A stretch of DNA of 64,000 nucleotides from Ceratothoa steindachneri (GCA_963969495.1 OZ018321.1:135595315-135659314), one strand, 5' to 3'; counted from the first letter of the stretch, positions 35,140 to 47,989 are shown. The notes: generated from the letters alone by a model not told the origin. A program made the numbers and translations.

Positions 35140-36616
35140 TTAGGTTAGTAACAAAGTTCCTGCACAACCTTTTATAAAAGATTATTTAGTTATAGATTTA
35201 TATTTATATATTTATTAAAAAGTACACTTACTTTTCTATTTATGTAGTGTATGCGACTAATTAATTTATAGTAGCCTAGTCTTTCCTAGGCCTGGTTTGT
35301 GAATTAGAGCCTAGGGTCTTGAAAAATGGCCGTGAAAGGACGTAAAACATTTCAGCAGTGATGTGCCTGCTCGACTGCTAGTCCAAAGGTACCCTCATTG
35401 AATGGACCATAAGGTCTTATAGGGTCCTTCTTTCCTTGTTACTCGTATGTAGGTCACTATGCATTTCAAGTGAGGCCTACGAAAGCCAAGGACACTGCAG
35501 AGTAAGTAGTTTGACACCCTATATGATATCTCAAGTTTCAAAATAACCTTTTAAATGACTCTTTTTCGTGGACAACAACGTACCCATTTACTATATAATT
35601 ACAAGTCCCGCCTAAACGCTGCTCAATTGCAACGTCGTATCAACCAAGCATTTAAAGAAGATACAATAAGTCGTCGCATATCCCACGATTTGTTTAAGAA
35701 GTTTCAGTATGACTAATTCGATCTCAAAGATCAGTCAAGAAGTGGTCGACAATTATTTATTCACAATGATCGTTTGTGTGCCTGTGTCAAAGCTCATCCA
35801 CATCCCACCTCAAGTGAGCTGGCTGAGAAGATTAGCATCATCCAAGCAGCCACTTTGCATCATTTAGAAAAAATGGGCAAAGTCAACAAACTGGACATAT
35901 GGATTTCACGTAAACTCACCAAATTCGACCGCCAGCACGGTATAGAGGCCTGCATGACACTACTTTCCAAGAAACATCGTTTTGGTTGGCTGACAAAGAG
36001 CTTTTGCAGATGAGAAATGGTGTCTACACTCTAACATGGCACGCCAAAGATGCTGGAAGAACAAAAGTGCATCTGAAAAACCTGAGGCAAAGGCCGGCCG
36101 ACATCAAATAAGCTTATGGTTTGTGTTTGGTTGGATGTGAAAGGAGTCATTATCTGGCTCAATTATTCAGTCAACAACTGCAAAAGTTGGCGGATGCAAT
36201 TGCGCAAAAAACGACTAGAATTGATGACGTCATGTTTCTTCATTAAAACGCCCAACCACACGTTGAAAATCATACCCATGACAAACTCCTGGAGTTGGGG
36301 TGGGAAGTTATCCCTTACCCAGCCTACTCGCCAGAACTGGCGCCAACAGACTACCATCTATTCCGGGCACTGCAGAACTTCTTGACTAGCAAAATGTTCT
36401 CGAAAAGATGAACTAAAAACTGCAGTTAGAGAAATAATAGCAGACCAGATGAATTTTGCAACAAAAGCATCCATGATATATCCTCTCGTTGGAAACAGGT
36501 GGTCAAAAATAACGATGATAACATTGATCATTTATATGTTGTTATTTTTATTTGCTCCTGTTTTTAATTGTAAATCACGTTAATAGAAGTTGTGCAAGAA
36601 CTTTGTTTCGTACCTA
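35140..36616 (+). mobile_element. Mariner element with both termini, inactivated
   Basis: The 5' end reads TTAGGTTAGTAACAAAGTTC then CTGCACAAC; the reverse complement of the 3' end reads TAGGTACGAAACAAAGTTCT then TGCACAAC. These are paired termini of about 30 bp in a TA-rich site. The reading frame starts at 35555 (MTLFRGQQRTHLLYNYK) and passes through QRRINQAFKEDTISRR, SGRQLFIHND and LHHLEKMGKVNKLDIW. The catalytic LHDNAxPH motif follows, here with TAA in place of Asp (about 36240-36262), and then YPAYSPELAPTDYHLFRAL (about 36316-36372). At least one earlier stop (after KKFQYD) and frameshifts occur. At 1.48 kb it is slightly longer than a typical 1.3-kb mariner. Confidence 0.9.
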
Positions 36617-37029
36617 TTAGTAAATTCTTTAGGAAGATCTTCATAGTAAAGTTTACATAGAAGCAGTTATATGACATTTGAGTAATGGCAACATATCCAT
36701 GTTATCTAGATGATATGATTAATATAAATGAAAAAAAATAGTAAATTAATTTTGAAAAGTTTTAATAATCTGAATAATTTTTAAAAATAGATAAATAATA
36801 AAACGAAATGTTTAAAGAAACAAATTAGAAAAAAAACATAAATAAATCCAAAAACGATTAATGAGAAAAGTCACTACCATGAGGACTTCCAGGCTTATAC
36901 TACTCTCTCTTTAGTATCATCTTTGAAATAAGCATTTGAAAAAGGAAATATATATGGAAAACAACGAGACAAATGTATGACCGAAAGCATAGAACAAACA
37001 ATATTCAGCTCAATTAAGCTATCTTCACC

Positions 37030-37036
<7 letters not shown>

Positions 37037-37110
<74 letters not shown>

Positions 37111-37160
37111 TAGAGAGAGAGGGAGAGAGAGAGAGAGTGAGAGACAGAAAGAAAGAAAGA
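37037..37160. repeat. (TA)n(GA)n compound microsatellite
   Basis: TA at about 37037-37060 followed by (GA)n with minor interruptions to about 37146, then GAAA units. Confidence 0.97.
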
Positions 37161-37204
37161 GAGCAAAGTAGTTTTTTAAATAATTAGATTTAAGGTGTAA
37201 TTTA

Positions 37205-37500
<296 letters not shown>

Positions 37501-38338
37501 CGGCAAATCAATAACAGGTGACACGATAAATTTTTAATAACCCATAGGAAAATAAGGAATAATGTAGATTATTTAAGTTTGAGCGGGGAGTGAAGTAAAA
37601 GGCGATGCTATGGAATCACGGTGACGAATGCAAAATCGCTTTACCTTGAAGCTTAGAGTTGTTCGGAAGGGAAGGACCAACGGCACGGGTCTTCAAAGAT
37701 ACAATTCTGAGGGTGTTGACGAGGCGGACTCGTAGATGGGGGTTGGAAGTACTTATTGCAGAAGGACGAGATTTTTTCTGCTCCAGAGAGATGTGATCTC
37801 AAGCACGAGAGACTGTTTTGCGGCACGACAGGGAGGGAGAGCGATGTGCTTTCCCCTTAAGTATATACAGCCATGCCGGCGGCTTAGCGCGAGACAGCTT
37901 CCTTCTCGTCGATTCTAGAATTCCCACGCCAAGGAGCACGTGGTTTGAGGTTCGAAAGGGCTGAGAAGTGGTATTTCGAGTTCCTCTCACACGGGTCCTT
38001 CGAGGGTCATCCTCTTACACTCACCGTACAGAATGAAGAGTTGAAGAAGACTGAAAAGGTGAAGAGAATTAGCAACGAAGTTAATTCCTTTACGGTGCCT
38101 GGCAAAATATTAATGGTTGGCTGAGATTACACAATTGAAACTGGGAAGGAGAATAAGTCTTTATTGAGGCAAGGTTTATATTTCTTGATAAACAGTGATT
38201 CCAATATCCTCAGAGACGTAGGGTTTTGAGTAGAACCCAATATTTTAAAATTATTAATAGATAATTGGTCTTTATATATAATAATATTTACTTTCACCCT
38301 AAGCCTGAAGATCCGCGTCTATATGAGCAACCCTGCAC

Positions 38339-38550
<212 letters not shown>

Positions 38551-39590
38551 TGTCGAGGAACGACACAGTATGTCCCACGGTCTAATGGGTACATACGTAA
38601 TTGAGTCAGACTCGCAAATCCTGGCCCTGTACTCAGGCAGTTATGCAGTGAAGGGAAGGCAATGGCCTCCCGAAGTAAGAGTGCAACTTAATTACAAGTT
38701 GGCTATTCGAAAGGGAAACTCGTTTGCCAGATTCTTCTCAGGAATTATTTAAAGAAACACCTCTTCCAAAATAAGCTTTAATACAAGATAAATGATTAAA
38801 TATGGAGACAAGAATAATAATGGAAATTAGCACAAAGGTTAGCTGGACAATGAAATTTATAGCGGGCAGAAATTACTCGAAGCTGCATTTGGGAATTATT
38901 CATTAATTCGACGGTTTAAATAAGAGGAGTAGGATTAGTAAATCTTTTAGTTATCCACTTATTGGGTCTTCTTAGTACTTGAGATAATGAAGTGACTTAC
39001 GAGGGTAGGATTCTGGTTTACTTCGGATGATTGACGGGAGCGGAAGACCAGTGGTCAGGTCTTCGTAGAATGGACTCGGGGTATGAGCGTTCAGGAAACT
39101 CCAACAGGTTTGCGATTACACTGACTTCCGAGGGTTGGAGGGAACGACCGCAGTAGATATTCGTGAACGGACGGCGTAGAATCTCCACAAAGACGGATGA
39201 GAAGAGGCGAGCCCAGGACAGTCTTCTGGGACGTAATAAAGTAGTGGTAATCTTCCTCTGAACAGAGCGGATTACTGGGAGAATAAACTCAAGAGATCAC
39301 GACGACGAAGCTCGGTTCGACTGGGATACAGATGCACTTGATCTGAGCGACAAGACTTCATAACTCCCACTCTCTTATGAAGGCTATGCACCTCGTCTTA
39401 AATAGGTGAATTCGTCTGGATGCACGGGAGGGGGAAGCATGAGACGAGTGAAGTCCCAAGGGATAGCATAGCGTCAGACAATGCAAACAAGGGAGTTTGA
39501 TAAGCACCGTTTTGACGAGGAAGACACCAGCGGGCAGACGGGCAGTCAACGCTATCAGAGTGGGGGATGGTGGTCCTAAATGAAAATAAA
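38551..39590. other. Core segment between inner TA tracts, LTR-like start
   Basis: Begins TGTCGAGGAACGACACAG, resembling the start of the solo LTR at 11765 (TGTCGTGGTATGACA), and has a similar higher-GC character around 39000-39560. The right border and a target duplication could not be fixed, so an LTR call is tentative. No coding sequence recognised. Confidence 0.3.
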
Positions 39591-39659
39591 CATAGCTGGT
39601 GCCAGCCTAGGCCTTATAGAAATTAAGCCACAAGGCGCTTTCGAATATTCATACTTCCA

Positions 39660-39761
<102 letters not shown>

Positions 39762-40346
39762 CGTGCTCAGGATGAAAGGAAATATTATAATATATAAAGC
39801 CAAATTATCTATTAATAATTTTAAAATATCGGGTTCTACTCAAGACCTTCCCACTTTCAAATGTCTAATCCCAGCTAACCAATAATATTTTGCCAGGCAC
39901 CGTAAACGAATTAACTTCGTTACTAATTCTCTTCACCTTTTCTTTCTTCTTTGACTCTTCATTCCGTACTGTGAGCTTTTTATGCACGTGAATTAAATAC
40001 TGGTCATTTAATCATTTTATTTTTGTTTAACGTTTTCTTTAGTTTTAATTAATAACCTCAAATTTAGTTTTAAACTTTAATATCCCCTTTACAAATCCCT
40101 ATTTTGTTTTATAGTACCTCTAAGATGGGATGATACACAAGAAATAGATAGCAAACGGAAAAAAACATATAAACTTTTTGATTCGTTAAAGAAAGTGAAC
40201 TAATTAATAGGTGAGGTTCGATCCTATGTCATCAACGGTTTTCACGTCATAGACCACTACGATATCCGTCAGGTTTGTATATCATCGTTCCTTATTTTCC
40301 TATGGGTTATTGAAAATCTACCGTGTCACCTGTTATTGATTTGCCG

Positions 40347-40349
<3 letters not shown>

Positions 40350-40415
<66 letters not shown>
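40350..40415. repeat. (TA)n microsatellite, right edge of inverted-repeat structure
   Basis: About 33 TA dinucleotides directly following the right outer arm. Confidence 0.97.
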
Positions 40416-40418
<3 letters not shown>

Positions 40419-40769
40419 ATTTATATGATAGTGAAACCACTGTATAGGAACCAAAAGTTTAATTTACGAGACTAGTTTGAGTATGTAGTTTATCATACCC
40501 TCTTCACTCGTATGCTGAGAATGCAATTGTTACAAAACTCTATAAATAGCGTACATATCAGAAAAAAGAAAAAAGAAAAAAACACATAAAACGGGGGAAA
40601 AGGGTCATTAATTAGGGGGTGTAAGTCTAAGATCGTTGACTAAGCTGTTTACGATGAGGTTACGAGAATGGTGGCTGCTTTTCAATTGCCCTCTGACAAA
40701 TTAAAATTGTGAATTTCTCCTATTAATATAGATTTTACTATTTTTCTTTTTAGGAAATCTTTACACTTA

Positions 40770-41992
40770 TACAGGGTGCGGCAGAACTGATTGGGCAGTT
40801 TTGAGGAGTTATAAAAAAATAAGTGGAGTATATAGAGAAGAAATGTTATTATACTCGAGGTTAGCAGTACATACCATTTCTAATCCCTAGGTTCTAAAAA
40901 TAATGTCATGGAGATAGCGGCCGTTAACAGCAACACACTGTTGGAGTCAATCTCTGAAGTTTCGTACAGCACGTTCGCACATACTGCGGGGTATGGCATT
41001 AACTTCTTCAATAATCCGCTCCCTTAGCTGTGGTGGGGTGTGAGGGCGACGTTTGAATAAATTTCTTTCAGATATCCCCAAAGAAAGAAGTCTCAAATGC
41101 TCAAATAAGGTGACCGCGCAGGCCACCCTAAATCACCCCTCAGAGACACCAGACGTCCGGGAAACATTCGTCTGAAAATATTGAGTGAATTTCAGGCTGT
41201 GTGAGCTGTAGCCCTATCCTGCTGGAACCACACGTCCCCTGATCCCTCATCTTCAACAATCTCCTCCATTTTATGCTGCAGAAAATTGTGCAACATTGAG
41301 ACAACGTTCGGAATTCACGGCCACGGTCATTCCTTCCTCCTCCAAGAAGTACGGGATTATCACGCCAAATTGTGATATGGCACACCACACCGTTAGTTTA
41401 GGGGAATGTAGCGGTATTTCCTGGATAATTCGGGGGTTATTTTCAGCCTAGTAACGGTAATTTTGCTTATTCACAGCCCCACACAGGTGAAAATGTGCCT
41501 TGTCGCTAGTGAAGAAAGCTGCCTCGGGAGCGATCTGTGTAAGCATGTTTTCACATAGATTTTGGCGGTTGGCAATGTCCTCTTGGTTCAATTCTTGAGC
41601 CATCATTATTTTGTAGGGATCGAAATTCAAATCCATATGCAGAATCCTCCTCAAACTGCGGTCGGAAATTGCCAAAGTAACAGCATGCCTTCGAGCAGAA
41701 CGTCTCGGCGACTGCACGATCGCTGCTCTCACCATCTCCACATTTTCTGGTGTTCTGATGGACCTGCATCTGCCCAGTGTATCTCTTCTTAGTGTGCTAC
41801 CAGTTGCCTTCAACTGCCTAACTCAGGCCCGAATTGTGTTCACCTGAGGAACAGCATCGTTGCGCGGAATATTGAACTGTCGCCGAAAAGTTCTTTGCGT
41901 CGCAATCACAGATTGATTGTTCTCAAAATACGCGCGCACGGCAAAGCTGCGATGTGTTCTCGTCTGCACCATGTTTGCTCCTGAAATGGGGA
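40770..41992 (-). mobile_element. IS630/mariner-like transposon with a mostly open transposase
   Basis: The minus-strand protein begins at 41971 (MVQTRTHRSFAVRAYFENNQ, a DUF4817-type helix-turn-helix start). It continues SVIATQRTFRRQFNIPRNDA, reaches one in-frame TGA near 41820 and reads on through CRSIRTPENVEMVRAAIVQS, ARRHAVTLAISDRSLRRILH and FFTSDKAHFHLCGAVNKQN (first catalytic Asp, in SDKAHF where SDEAHF is usual). Downstream, across stops and frameshifts, come IPLHSPKLTVWCAIS and a C-terminal RPHTPPQLRERIIEEVNAIP. The 3' terminus is probably TACAGGGTGCGGCAGAACTG at about 40770; the matching 5' terminus was not found near 42000, so the left part of the protein may abut a truncation. Elements of this kind are abundant in arthropods. 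Confidence 0.85.
41448..41971 (-). pseudogene. Transposase N-terminal half, single in-frame stop
   Basis: About 175 residues are readable in one frame with one TGA (between NTIRA and VRQL), at a place where TGG would restore a Trp common in such linkers. The region covers both helix-turn-helix DNA-binding parts and the first catalytic Asp. It is the longest uninterrupted transposase stretch of this element. Confidence 0.8.
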
Positions 41993-42057
41993 TGTTCGAG
42001 CTTGTGAAAGTGTTCCTTAAAAGCTATTTTATTCAGAGAATTTTTTGGTTCTCTGCG

Positions 42058-42240
42058 TAGCATAGTGTACTAACGGCATACTTTTAACTGTGATCAAAGT
42101 GGTGCTCGCTGCCTCAATGTGCCTGGTTCAAATCGCTTTCCTGCACGGATATTTTAAAAAAAAGGTAAGAAAAATATTGCTGCAAGGAAAAATTATTCCG
42201 TTTTCTCTTTCAATGTGGTTTAATGGATTCAAATATATAT
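42058..42240 (+). mobile_element. tRNA-derived SINE, copy 2
   Basis: A-box-like GTAGCATAGTGTACTAACGG (42058-42077) and B-box GGTTCAAATCG (42125-42135). The body and tail resemble copies at 23908 and 43327 and end at a short TA tract near 42232. Confidence 0.7.
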
Positions 42241-42242
42241 AT

Positions 42243-42365
42243 ATAGTTTGCATAAATTGTCCGTTATGTTTGACTTCTTAATTAAGACTAGAACGGCAAC
42301 TCCGACGATACAATATTTGGATGAATCGAAAGATGTTTCGGATAGTAAATGGAACCTATCATAAA
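42243..42365. repeat. Interspersed repeat unit abutting a TA tract, copy 2
   Basis: Inverted copy of 37205-37320 (AGAACGGCAACTCCGACGAT, GATAGTAAATGGAACCTATC). Its TA-side end joins directly to the SINE tail at 42240. Confidence 0.85.
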
Positions 42366-42369
42366 TAAT

Positions 42370-43282
42370 ACTTTAAATCTATTGATTTTTAAAACTTCTT
42401 TGCTTCTCTCTTTATTTATGTATTTCTTCACGTTTATTTTGTTATTTTTCTATCAAAAAAATTGATGTTTTCCATCAATTTTTGGTTTTATGGATTAGGT
42501 ATCTGTACCCCTCATCCAACCCCCTTCCTTCTCAGCCGGGTTTGGCCCGGCATTAGCAAAAATTAAAAGTTTACTATTCGTCAAACCCATGATGGTTTTA
42601 CGGAAATCTATTAGCGAAACTCCTGCAGTAATTTACTTTCTTAAGTATTAAATTGCATTCCACGTTAGAGTACCTAACACCGAAGTTTTTCCTACATGCA
42701 AAGTCATATCATGCATTTCTTCTGTCATATTTTTATCTGTCTAAAGCTTACTTATCTTTTCTCTTCCGTCACTCTGGGAACGAAATTGAGTGTCTTTGGC
42801 TAGCCTTTAAGTCTGTAGTTGTTTTTCCCATTTCAAATAATTCTATTATTATTTTCCGTGAACTCAAGCAATTAAATAGCAAAGTCATTTATCCACCGAA
42901 GGGGGTAAATTCAATAACTACCCTCGTTTCCTTTCAGTTAATGACCAATTATGATGACTTTTTTTTGCATCTACAGCTTAATTTTCACACTTAAATGATC
43001 TTCCATTATGGCTAAATCTATTTTACAATTTTGTGTTATATAATGGAATATAACAACGTCTTTATTAGTAGAAAGCCTTTATTCTAATACTTCATTTAAA
43101 TGCCACTCTCTCGTCTCAATGAAGGAGGACACAATAGTAACTGGTAGATTTGAGTTTCTTTTCTCTGCTCTTGTACCGAAATGCTTCAGAAGGTTTGGAA
43201 ATAATTCCTCGATGATGAATAATTTCCAACAACTCCATAGAGTTAAAACATTTTAAAAGGTTTCTATTATTCTTCACCCTTC

Positions 43283-43286
<4 letters not shown>
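42370..43286. other. ALK intron, nothing recognised
   Basis: AT-rich sequence with no supported feature; one 113-codon open frame at 42653-42994 has no recognisable motif. Confidence 0.4.

Positions 43287-43326
<40 letters not shown>
43287..43326. repeat. (TA)n microsatellite at SINE 3' end
   Basis: About 20 TA dinucleotides directly adjoining the minus-strand SINE copy. Confidence 0.95.
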
Positions 43327-43329
<3 letters not shown>

Positions 43330-43480
43330 CAAAAAAGAGAAAAATGTTATTTAAGAAAAATCCGTACTGGGATACGATTCGAACCAAGCGCAGTGAGGCG
43401 AGTAACCGCTTTGATTTAAATTAAATAAAGTCTTTAGCCACTCGGCTACGCGGAAGAACTAAAATTGTTCCGAATACACA
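43327..43480 (-). mobile_element. tRNA-derived SINE, copy 3 (best tRNA resemblance)
   Basis: Minus strand: GCGTAGCCGAGTGGCTAAAG (A-box, 43449-43430) and TTGGTTCGAATCGTATCCC (B-box region, 43388-43370). The GTAGCCGAGTGGCTAAAG form is nearly that of a Ser/Leu tRNA D-arm, and GGTTCGAATC is a canonical B-box. The anticodon region is replaced by an AT-rich stretch, so this is not a tRNA gene. The tail ends in (TA)n. Confidence 0.8.
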
Positions 43481-43599
43481 AGATTTTAAGGCTCGGTTCG
43501 TTAGTCGATCGAGACTATGAAATAGAGAGAGAGAAATTAATTATTGTTAATTCAAACGACAAAAGAGAAATTGAGTTAAAAGCGCGGCGAATATACAAT

Positions 43600-43735
43600 G
43601 TATATCTTTCATGAGCGTAAGAGAATCACGAGAGATCAATGCGGTTGTTCGAGGCCGCAGTGTGGTTGATTCGATTCCCACCCTAGTACGGATTTTTTTT
43701 GAATTTGGAAAACATTATATATATATATTTTCTTT
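43600..43735 (+). mobile_element. SINE fragment, copy 4
   Basis: Contains GTGTGGTTGATTCGATTCCC followed by ACCCTAGTACGGATTTTTTT, matching the B-box and following body of the other SINE copies, and ends at a short TA tract near 43715. The A-box is not clear. It faces copy 3 in inverted orientation. Confidence 0.6.
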
Positions 43736-43739
43736 TGTT

Positions 43740-44310
43740 TTATGAATGTTTATTATTTTTGTTCTTTTCTCTCGGTGTCATTAGTCAATTGACCAATGAA
43801 TAAGACAACATTCCTTGACATCGTCCATTCACAATTGACCTAAGAACCTGAAGAGAAAATGATGCTAAGGGTGATAAGGCTGATAAACGCACCTAAGAGG
43901 AGAATAAGAGCTAGTGGTTAGGAATAAATTGAAAAATGAACTAATTATATAGGGGATGGGAATGACCAAGTCATGTAAAGCAAACATTGCCATTACACAG
44001 CCATACTCATTCGCTTAGTGATGTAAACTTGAGAAAAAATGCAGAAATGATTGAAAGAGCTAAACTATATAAACAACTCTAATATAAAGGAAGGGAAAAT
44101 ACAGAATATAAGCTAAACGAAACTTCAAAGGTCTTTTATATCTACCACATGCTTGTGAGGTGATATTTTAGGGATAATAGTATGAAGAACATAGGGTCAG
44201 TAATTATCCAGTGATACATTATTTTTATATCTACAACGCAATAAAATAAAGCTAAAAAAGAAGGATTATGTATATGAGAACGAATGTAGTTATATATTTT
44301 ATAGTTGACT
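43740..44310. other. ALK intron, nothing recognised
   Basis: AT-rich; ends at the acceptor ACCACACAG before 44322. Confidence 0.4.
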
Positions 44311-44321
44311 TTACCACACAG

Positions 44322-44478
44322 GATCATCAGCAAAGGTGCCAGCGGAGGATCTGGGATTCAAACCCAGGAATTTAGAACAAGAGGAGCCATTGCACGAGGA
44401 GTGTTCTATCTGAAGAAAGGGAAGGAGCTCCATTTTCTCCTCGGTCAGCAGGGTCTCTCCGCGTGTCCAAAGAATATG
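44322..44478 (+). CDS. Alk: ALK-like receptor, TNF-like module exon 2
   Basis: The 157-nt exon follows TTACCACACAG. Its first base completes the split Thr codon (AC-G), after which 52 codons follow to a phase-0 end. It encodes IISKGASGGSGIQTQEFRTR, then GAIARGVFYLKKGKELHFLL, then GQQGLSACPKNM. ALK receptors have IxGxGAxGG at this place, then a hydrophobic segment ending in (L/I)VGQQGxxACP; the GQQGxxACP motif is very well conserved. The donor at 44479 is GTTCGT, weaker than the others. It was chosen because it keeps the conserved Cys-Pro and gives the phase 0 needed by the next exon. A different donor a few bases away cannot be excluded. Confidence 0.93.
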
Positions 44479-44942
44479 GTTCGTCTTCTAAGAATTAACA
44501 GTTATTTCCATTTACATATTCACTGCATAATTTCTACTTTCATTTTATTACAACATTGGCTAAATTAATAATGTTTCAAAGCCTTGTCAAATATCAGCTT
44601 TTCGTATTTGCAATCATTATTTTCTTTTTTTTTGTCAACCCTTCATCGAGCTAGTGATCAAATATGATACCTTAATTAATTTGCTAAATGGCAATTTTTC
44701 TATCGGCGCTCAATAAAGGGTTAAAGCTGCCTTCATTTCATAATTGATATATCAATTAATCTAACCTTTTATCATATCATAAGACCCTGTTCCTCGAACT
44801 AGGATCACTCCTATTAAAGTATTCGATTAATTAAACAGTTTTGTTATTTTAAGACCTATTATAAAAAGGTGTGAATATGAACTATCTAACATATCCGTTA
44901 TGTGGAAATTTCTTAGATGTTTAAGTACTTTTTCTGCTGCAG

Positions 44943-45098
44943 CATGTACCGTACCAATCTTTTTGCGATCATCAATGGAATCCTCCGGATGAGTCAGAGA
45001 TGTCCTTGCCCTCTTCAATCAATGATTTTTCCAAACTTAAAAACTCAAGTATAACAGGAGGGGGTGGAGGAGGAGGTGGAGCTACTTATGTATTCAAG
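44943..45098 (+). CDS. Alk: ALK-like receptor, TNF-like module end and first poly-glycine segment
   Basis: The 156-nt exon lies between TTTCTGCTGCAG and GTATTG, phase 0 at both ends, and encodes 52 residues. The sequence begins HVPYQSFCDHQWNPPDESEM and ends SSITGGGGGGGGATYVFK. Eight consecutive glycines followed by ATYVFK are a near-invariant signature of ALK/LTK receptors, where poly-glycine helices start and the following strand carries TYVF. The single Cys in this exon corresponds to the partner of the ACP cysteine. An NSS sequon for N-glycosylation precedes the glycines. The 464-bp intron before it is one of only two short introns visible in this gene. Confidence 0.96.
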
Positions 45099-47595
45099 GT
45101 ATTGACATATTTCTTCCCCGATGTTGAAATAGTTTAGCGCAGCCATTAATTTAATTATTTTTACTTGTTCAGATCTCCTCTATCAGATATAAGGAAAGAT
45201 GACATTTCTAGACTTATTCCAGGACCAATAGAAAAGCGAAGGTATTTTTTCTCGCAAAATAAAAATATAATGGACATCAATAACAGATTCACTGTAGGTT
45301 AAACTTTCTTTATTGTTTACATTATCCTATATTTGGAAACTCGTTTATATTGGTGCATTGCATTTATATTTAGGGAATCGCATCTATAAATTAATATTAT
45401 TATTCTTTAAATCCAAAACATCAATCGACTTCCAGCGCAAAAACGCCCATCCCTAGCAAACCTGTTTAGACCCCCTCGCCCGATTGAAAACCTATGCTTT
45501 AAGGTGACTGTTGAAACAACAGTTTTTTTTATTTATTTTAGTAGTGAATTGTAACTGTTATACAATGAACGCAATGACGATAAGAATTGCGCATAGACCC
45601 CATCACCTACGATGATTCATTCGGTGATACTTACACGAATGTAGGAAGAATGATACTGAAAATTGTCAATCTTATGTAAGTGGAAGAACGAAGAGATTAT
45701 GTTGTCAAAAATGCTGTCAGAATGGAAGTATTGGCATCCCAGAAGAGAGGCGTTAGAAAGCTATTGGCTCGAAAGTGTCCGCGGAGAAGCCCGCTGCGAC
45801 GGAGCATGTAGAAACCAACTACGATCACCAGTAAGGATTAAATGCCGACGAAAATGCAAGCCATGGAAGATTAACCGAGTCACAATATCGATATGAGCAG
45901 TTCGTCAATGGAAGAAGCTGTTTCAAGTAGTTTATCAAAAATAAACTGTATTTGATTCCATGTTGTCTGATATTAGTCTTCTTTCTTGTCGTTTGCCGTT
46001 ACAGGAAGAGAGTGCATAGTAGACCCAGTCAGGCAGAGTGTACCATCGCTTCGTCTAGGGAACTTGACTACTCACTTATTTCTCTATTTTAGTTAACAAT
46101 GGTTGCCATAAACATGGCAGGAAGCAAATTTGTCTTGACTTCGGTGATATTGAAAAATGCGGTAGTTTTAGGAAGAAGAGCATGCAGAGAACCCATCCTA
46201 TCTAGACAGGTGGAGCGAAATAATGGGCTTATCAGCAAAGTGAAAATTTGGCATGACTTCCTTTGAAAATTCGTCTTATGTACGAATGCCAGATATTTTT
46301 ATATTTTAATATATCATGGTAATTACTAAGTTAATGGAAAGTTTCTGAAGTTGTAATAACACATAAGGTATTGTCAAGTAAATAGAAATGCTAGTAAAAT
46401 AGCGCAACGTAAAATAAGGCTGACAAAATGAAATAGCTAAAAAAATGCCTGCACCAAAATAAAGGGTAATTTGAATTGCTTCCGCCTTTATTTACCTTAA
46501 TCAATCTTGTGTCAATAGAAAGAAATCAATTAAAATTGCCTTTTTTATGTGTAAGAAATATAGCGTATGGTTATATTTGATATAGTTAACATGTTTTCAC
46601 TTAATTCTATCGGTTCCATCTTATTTGCAATATTTTCTGAATTCAAATAAATATTTATTGAATTATTTCCTTAGACTGAACCAACTCAAACCTGTTATGA
46701 TGCTTTGTATCAACGGTATTCTTTTAAAGTGTTCCTTTTATTTGAAACCTAAATACCCCGTATTGAGTAAGAGTGTAGGCAGAAATAAGGGTGTTATTTC
46801 CTAAGGAGTCGGAAAAGACATTTTGCAAGTATGGAAAGGTTGTAAATTAACGGTTTTACAATGAAAATCGACAGATCTACTAAGTTTAATTCAATATGTT
46901 TATTCTTTCTAATCTCGATAATATTGTGCAGTGACAGCACATATTTGTTTAAGGAAGTTTTTATTTTTTACAATCTACCCAACTCTTATTCACTCTTCTT
47001 AAGACTAGTTTTATGCTATGGATTTTATGTCTTTTTTAATTAACCTTTGACGAGGTATAGTTTTGATCGAACCTTGTGTTTTGAACATACTGCAAAAAGC
47101 CGGATGAAGCGTCCCTTACAAAACTTGAATATCTTCTATCATAATTAAATATAGGGCTAAAGATCTATAAATTTTATAACTCTTATCCAGAAACATATTT
47201 AGATACAATGCAGTTCAGGGCAGTGGATTAAGTATTGTGCAATAAATAAGAAGTTATTAACTAAATAAACACTTTAGAAGGCTTATTTCTCTTATTTATG
47301 TCTTCAAACGAATACATAAATTTAAAAAAATAATGAAAACCTACCTCACTTAATCTTAAATATTCATAAAAACGTAGCAGTGTTAATAAATAATATGAGT
47401 CCTCAGATTGCTAAAAAATCCTAACTTTCAAATGAAAAATTAGCCACTCTTTTCATTATAGCTCCTATGCTGCCGAAATTAAACTAACAGTGCGCATTTG
47501 CTGTGTCATTTAAATTCAATCTTTGTAGATTTATCACCAAAAATATGAAGCGATCAATGTATATTAATGGAAAATCTGAAAAATATACGATCTTC
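45099..47595. other. ALK intron, nothing recognised
   Basis: AT-rich sequence; a 77-codon open frame at 45663-45896 has no recognisable family. No repeat arms found. Confidence 0.4.
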
Positions 47596-47599
47596 GATT

Positions 47600-47985
47600 T
47601 ATAGTCATCCTATAAGTAATGCTGTATTTTTATGATTATCATTTTTCTAATGATATAAATAATTGAAAGTAGGTTTATTTTTATAAGAGCTAGTCTGCTA
47701 AAATCTAAGCCTGATTATATGTATGTCTTAGCCTAACCCAAGGCTTTCATTTCGACATACTCGTAAGTTAGTTGTCATTTTTCTAGCTATTAATTTTATA
47801 TTATTATTGTTAACTCAATGTGCCTTGTTTTTAAATGATAAATATTAGGTTAGTGTCAAAAGATCACATTCTCAACATTATGCTTTGGGAGTTGAGAAAA
47901 GGCAACAATAATTAGTTTACAGCTGAAGGTTAGTGTCAAGTATAGAGGGAAGTAACAAGTAGAGCGAGCCAGTGCTAAAAATGAT
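47600..47985. mobile_element. Mariner-derived non-autonomous relic, copy B
   Basis: Shares about 350 bp with 25656-26035, including CTTAGCCTAACCCAAGGCTT and TCAAAAGATCACATTCTC. Begins near a mariner-like terminus (CATCCTATAAGTAATGC). Its end at CCAGTGCT coincides with the start of Tc1-like sequence. Confidence 0.65.
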
Positions 47986-47989
47986 TTAA

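Noticed and set aside
43370..43450. Ser/Leu tRNA gene
   Set aside because: The D-arm and T-arm resemble a tRNA, but the anticodon arm is replaced by AT-rich sequence and the acceptor stem does not pair. Related copies show it is a SINE head.
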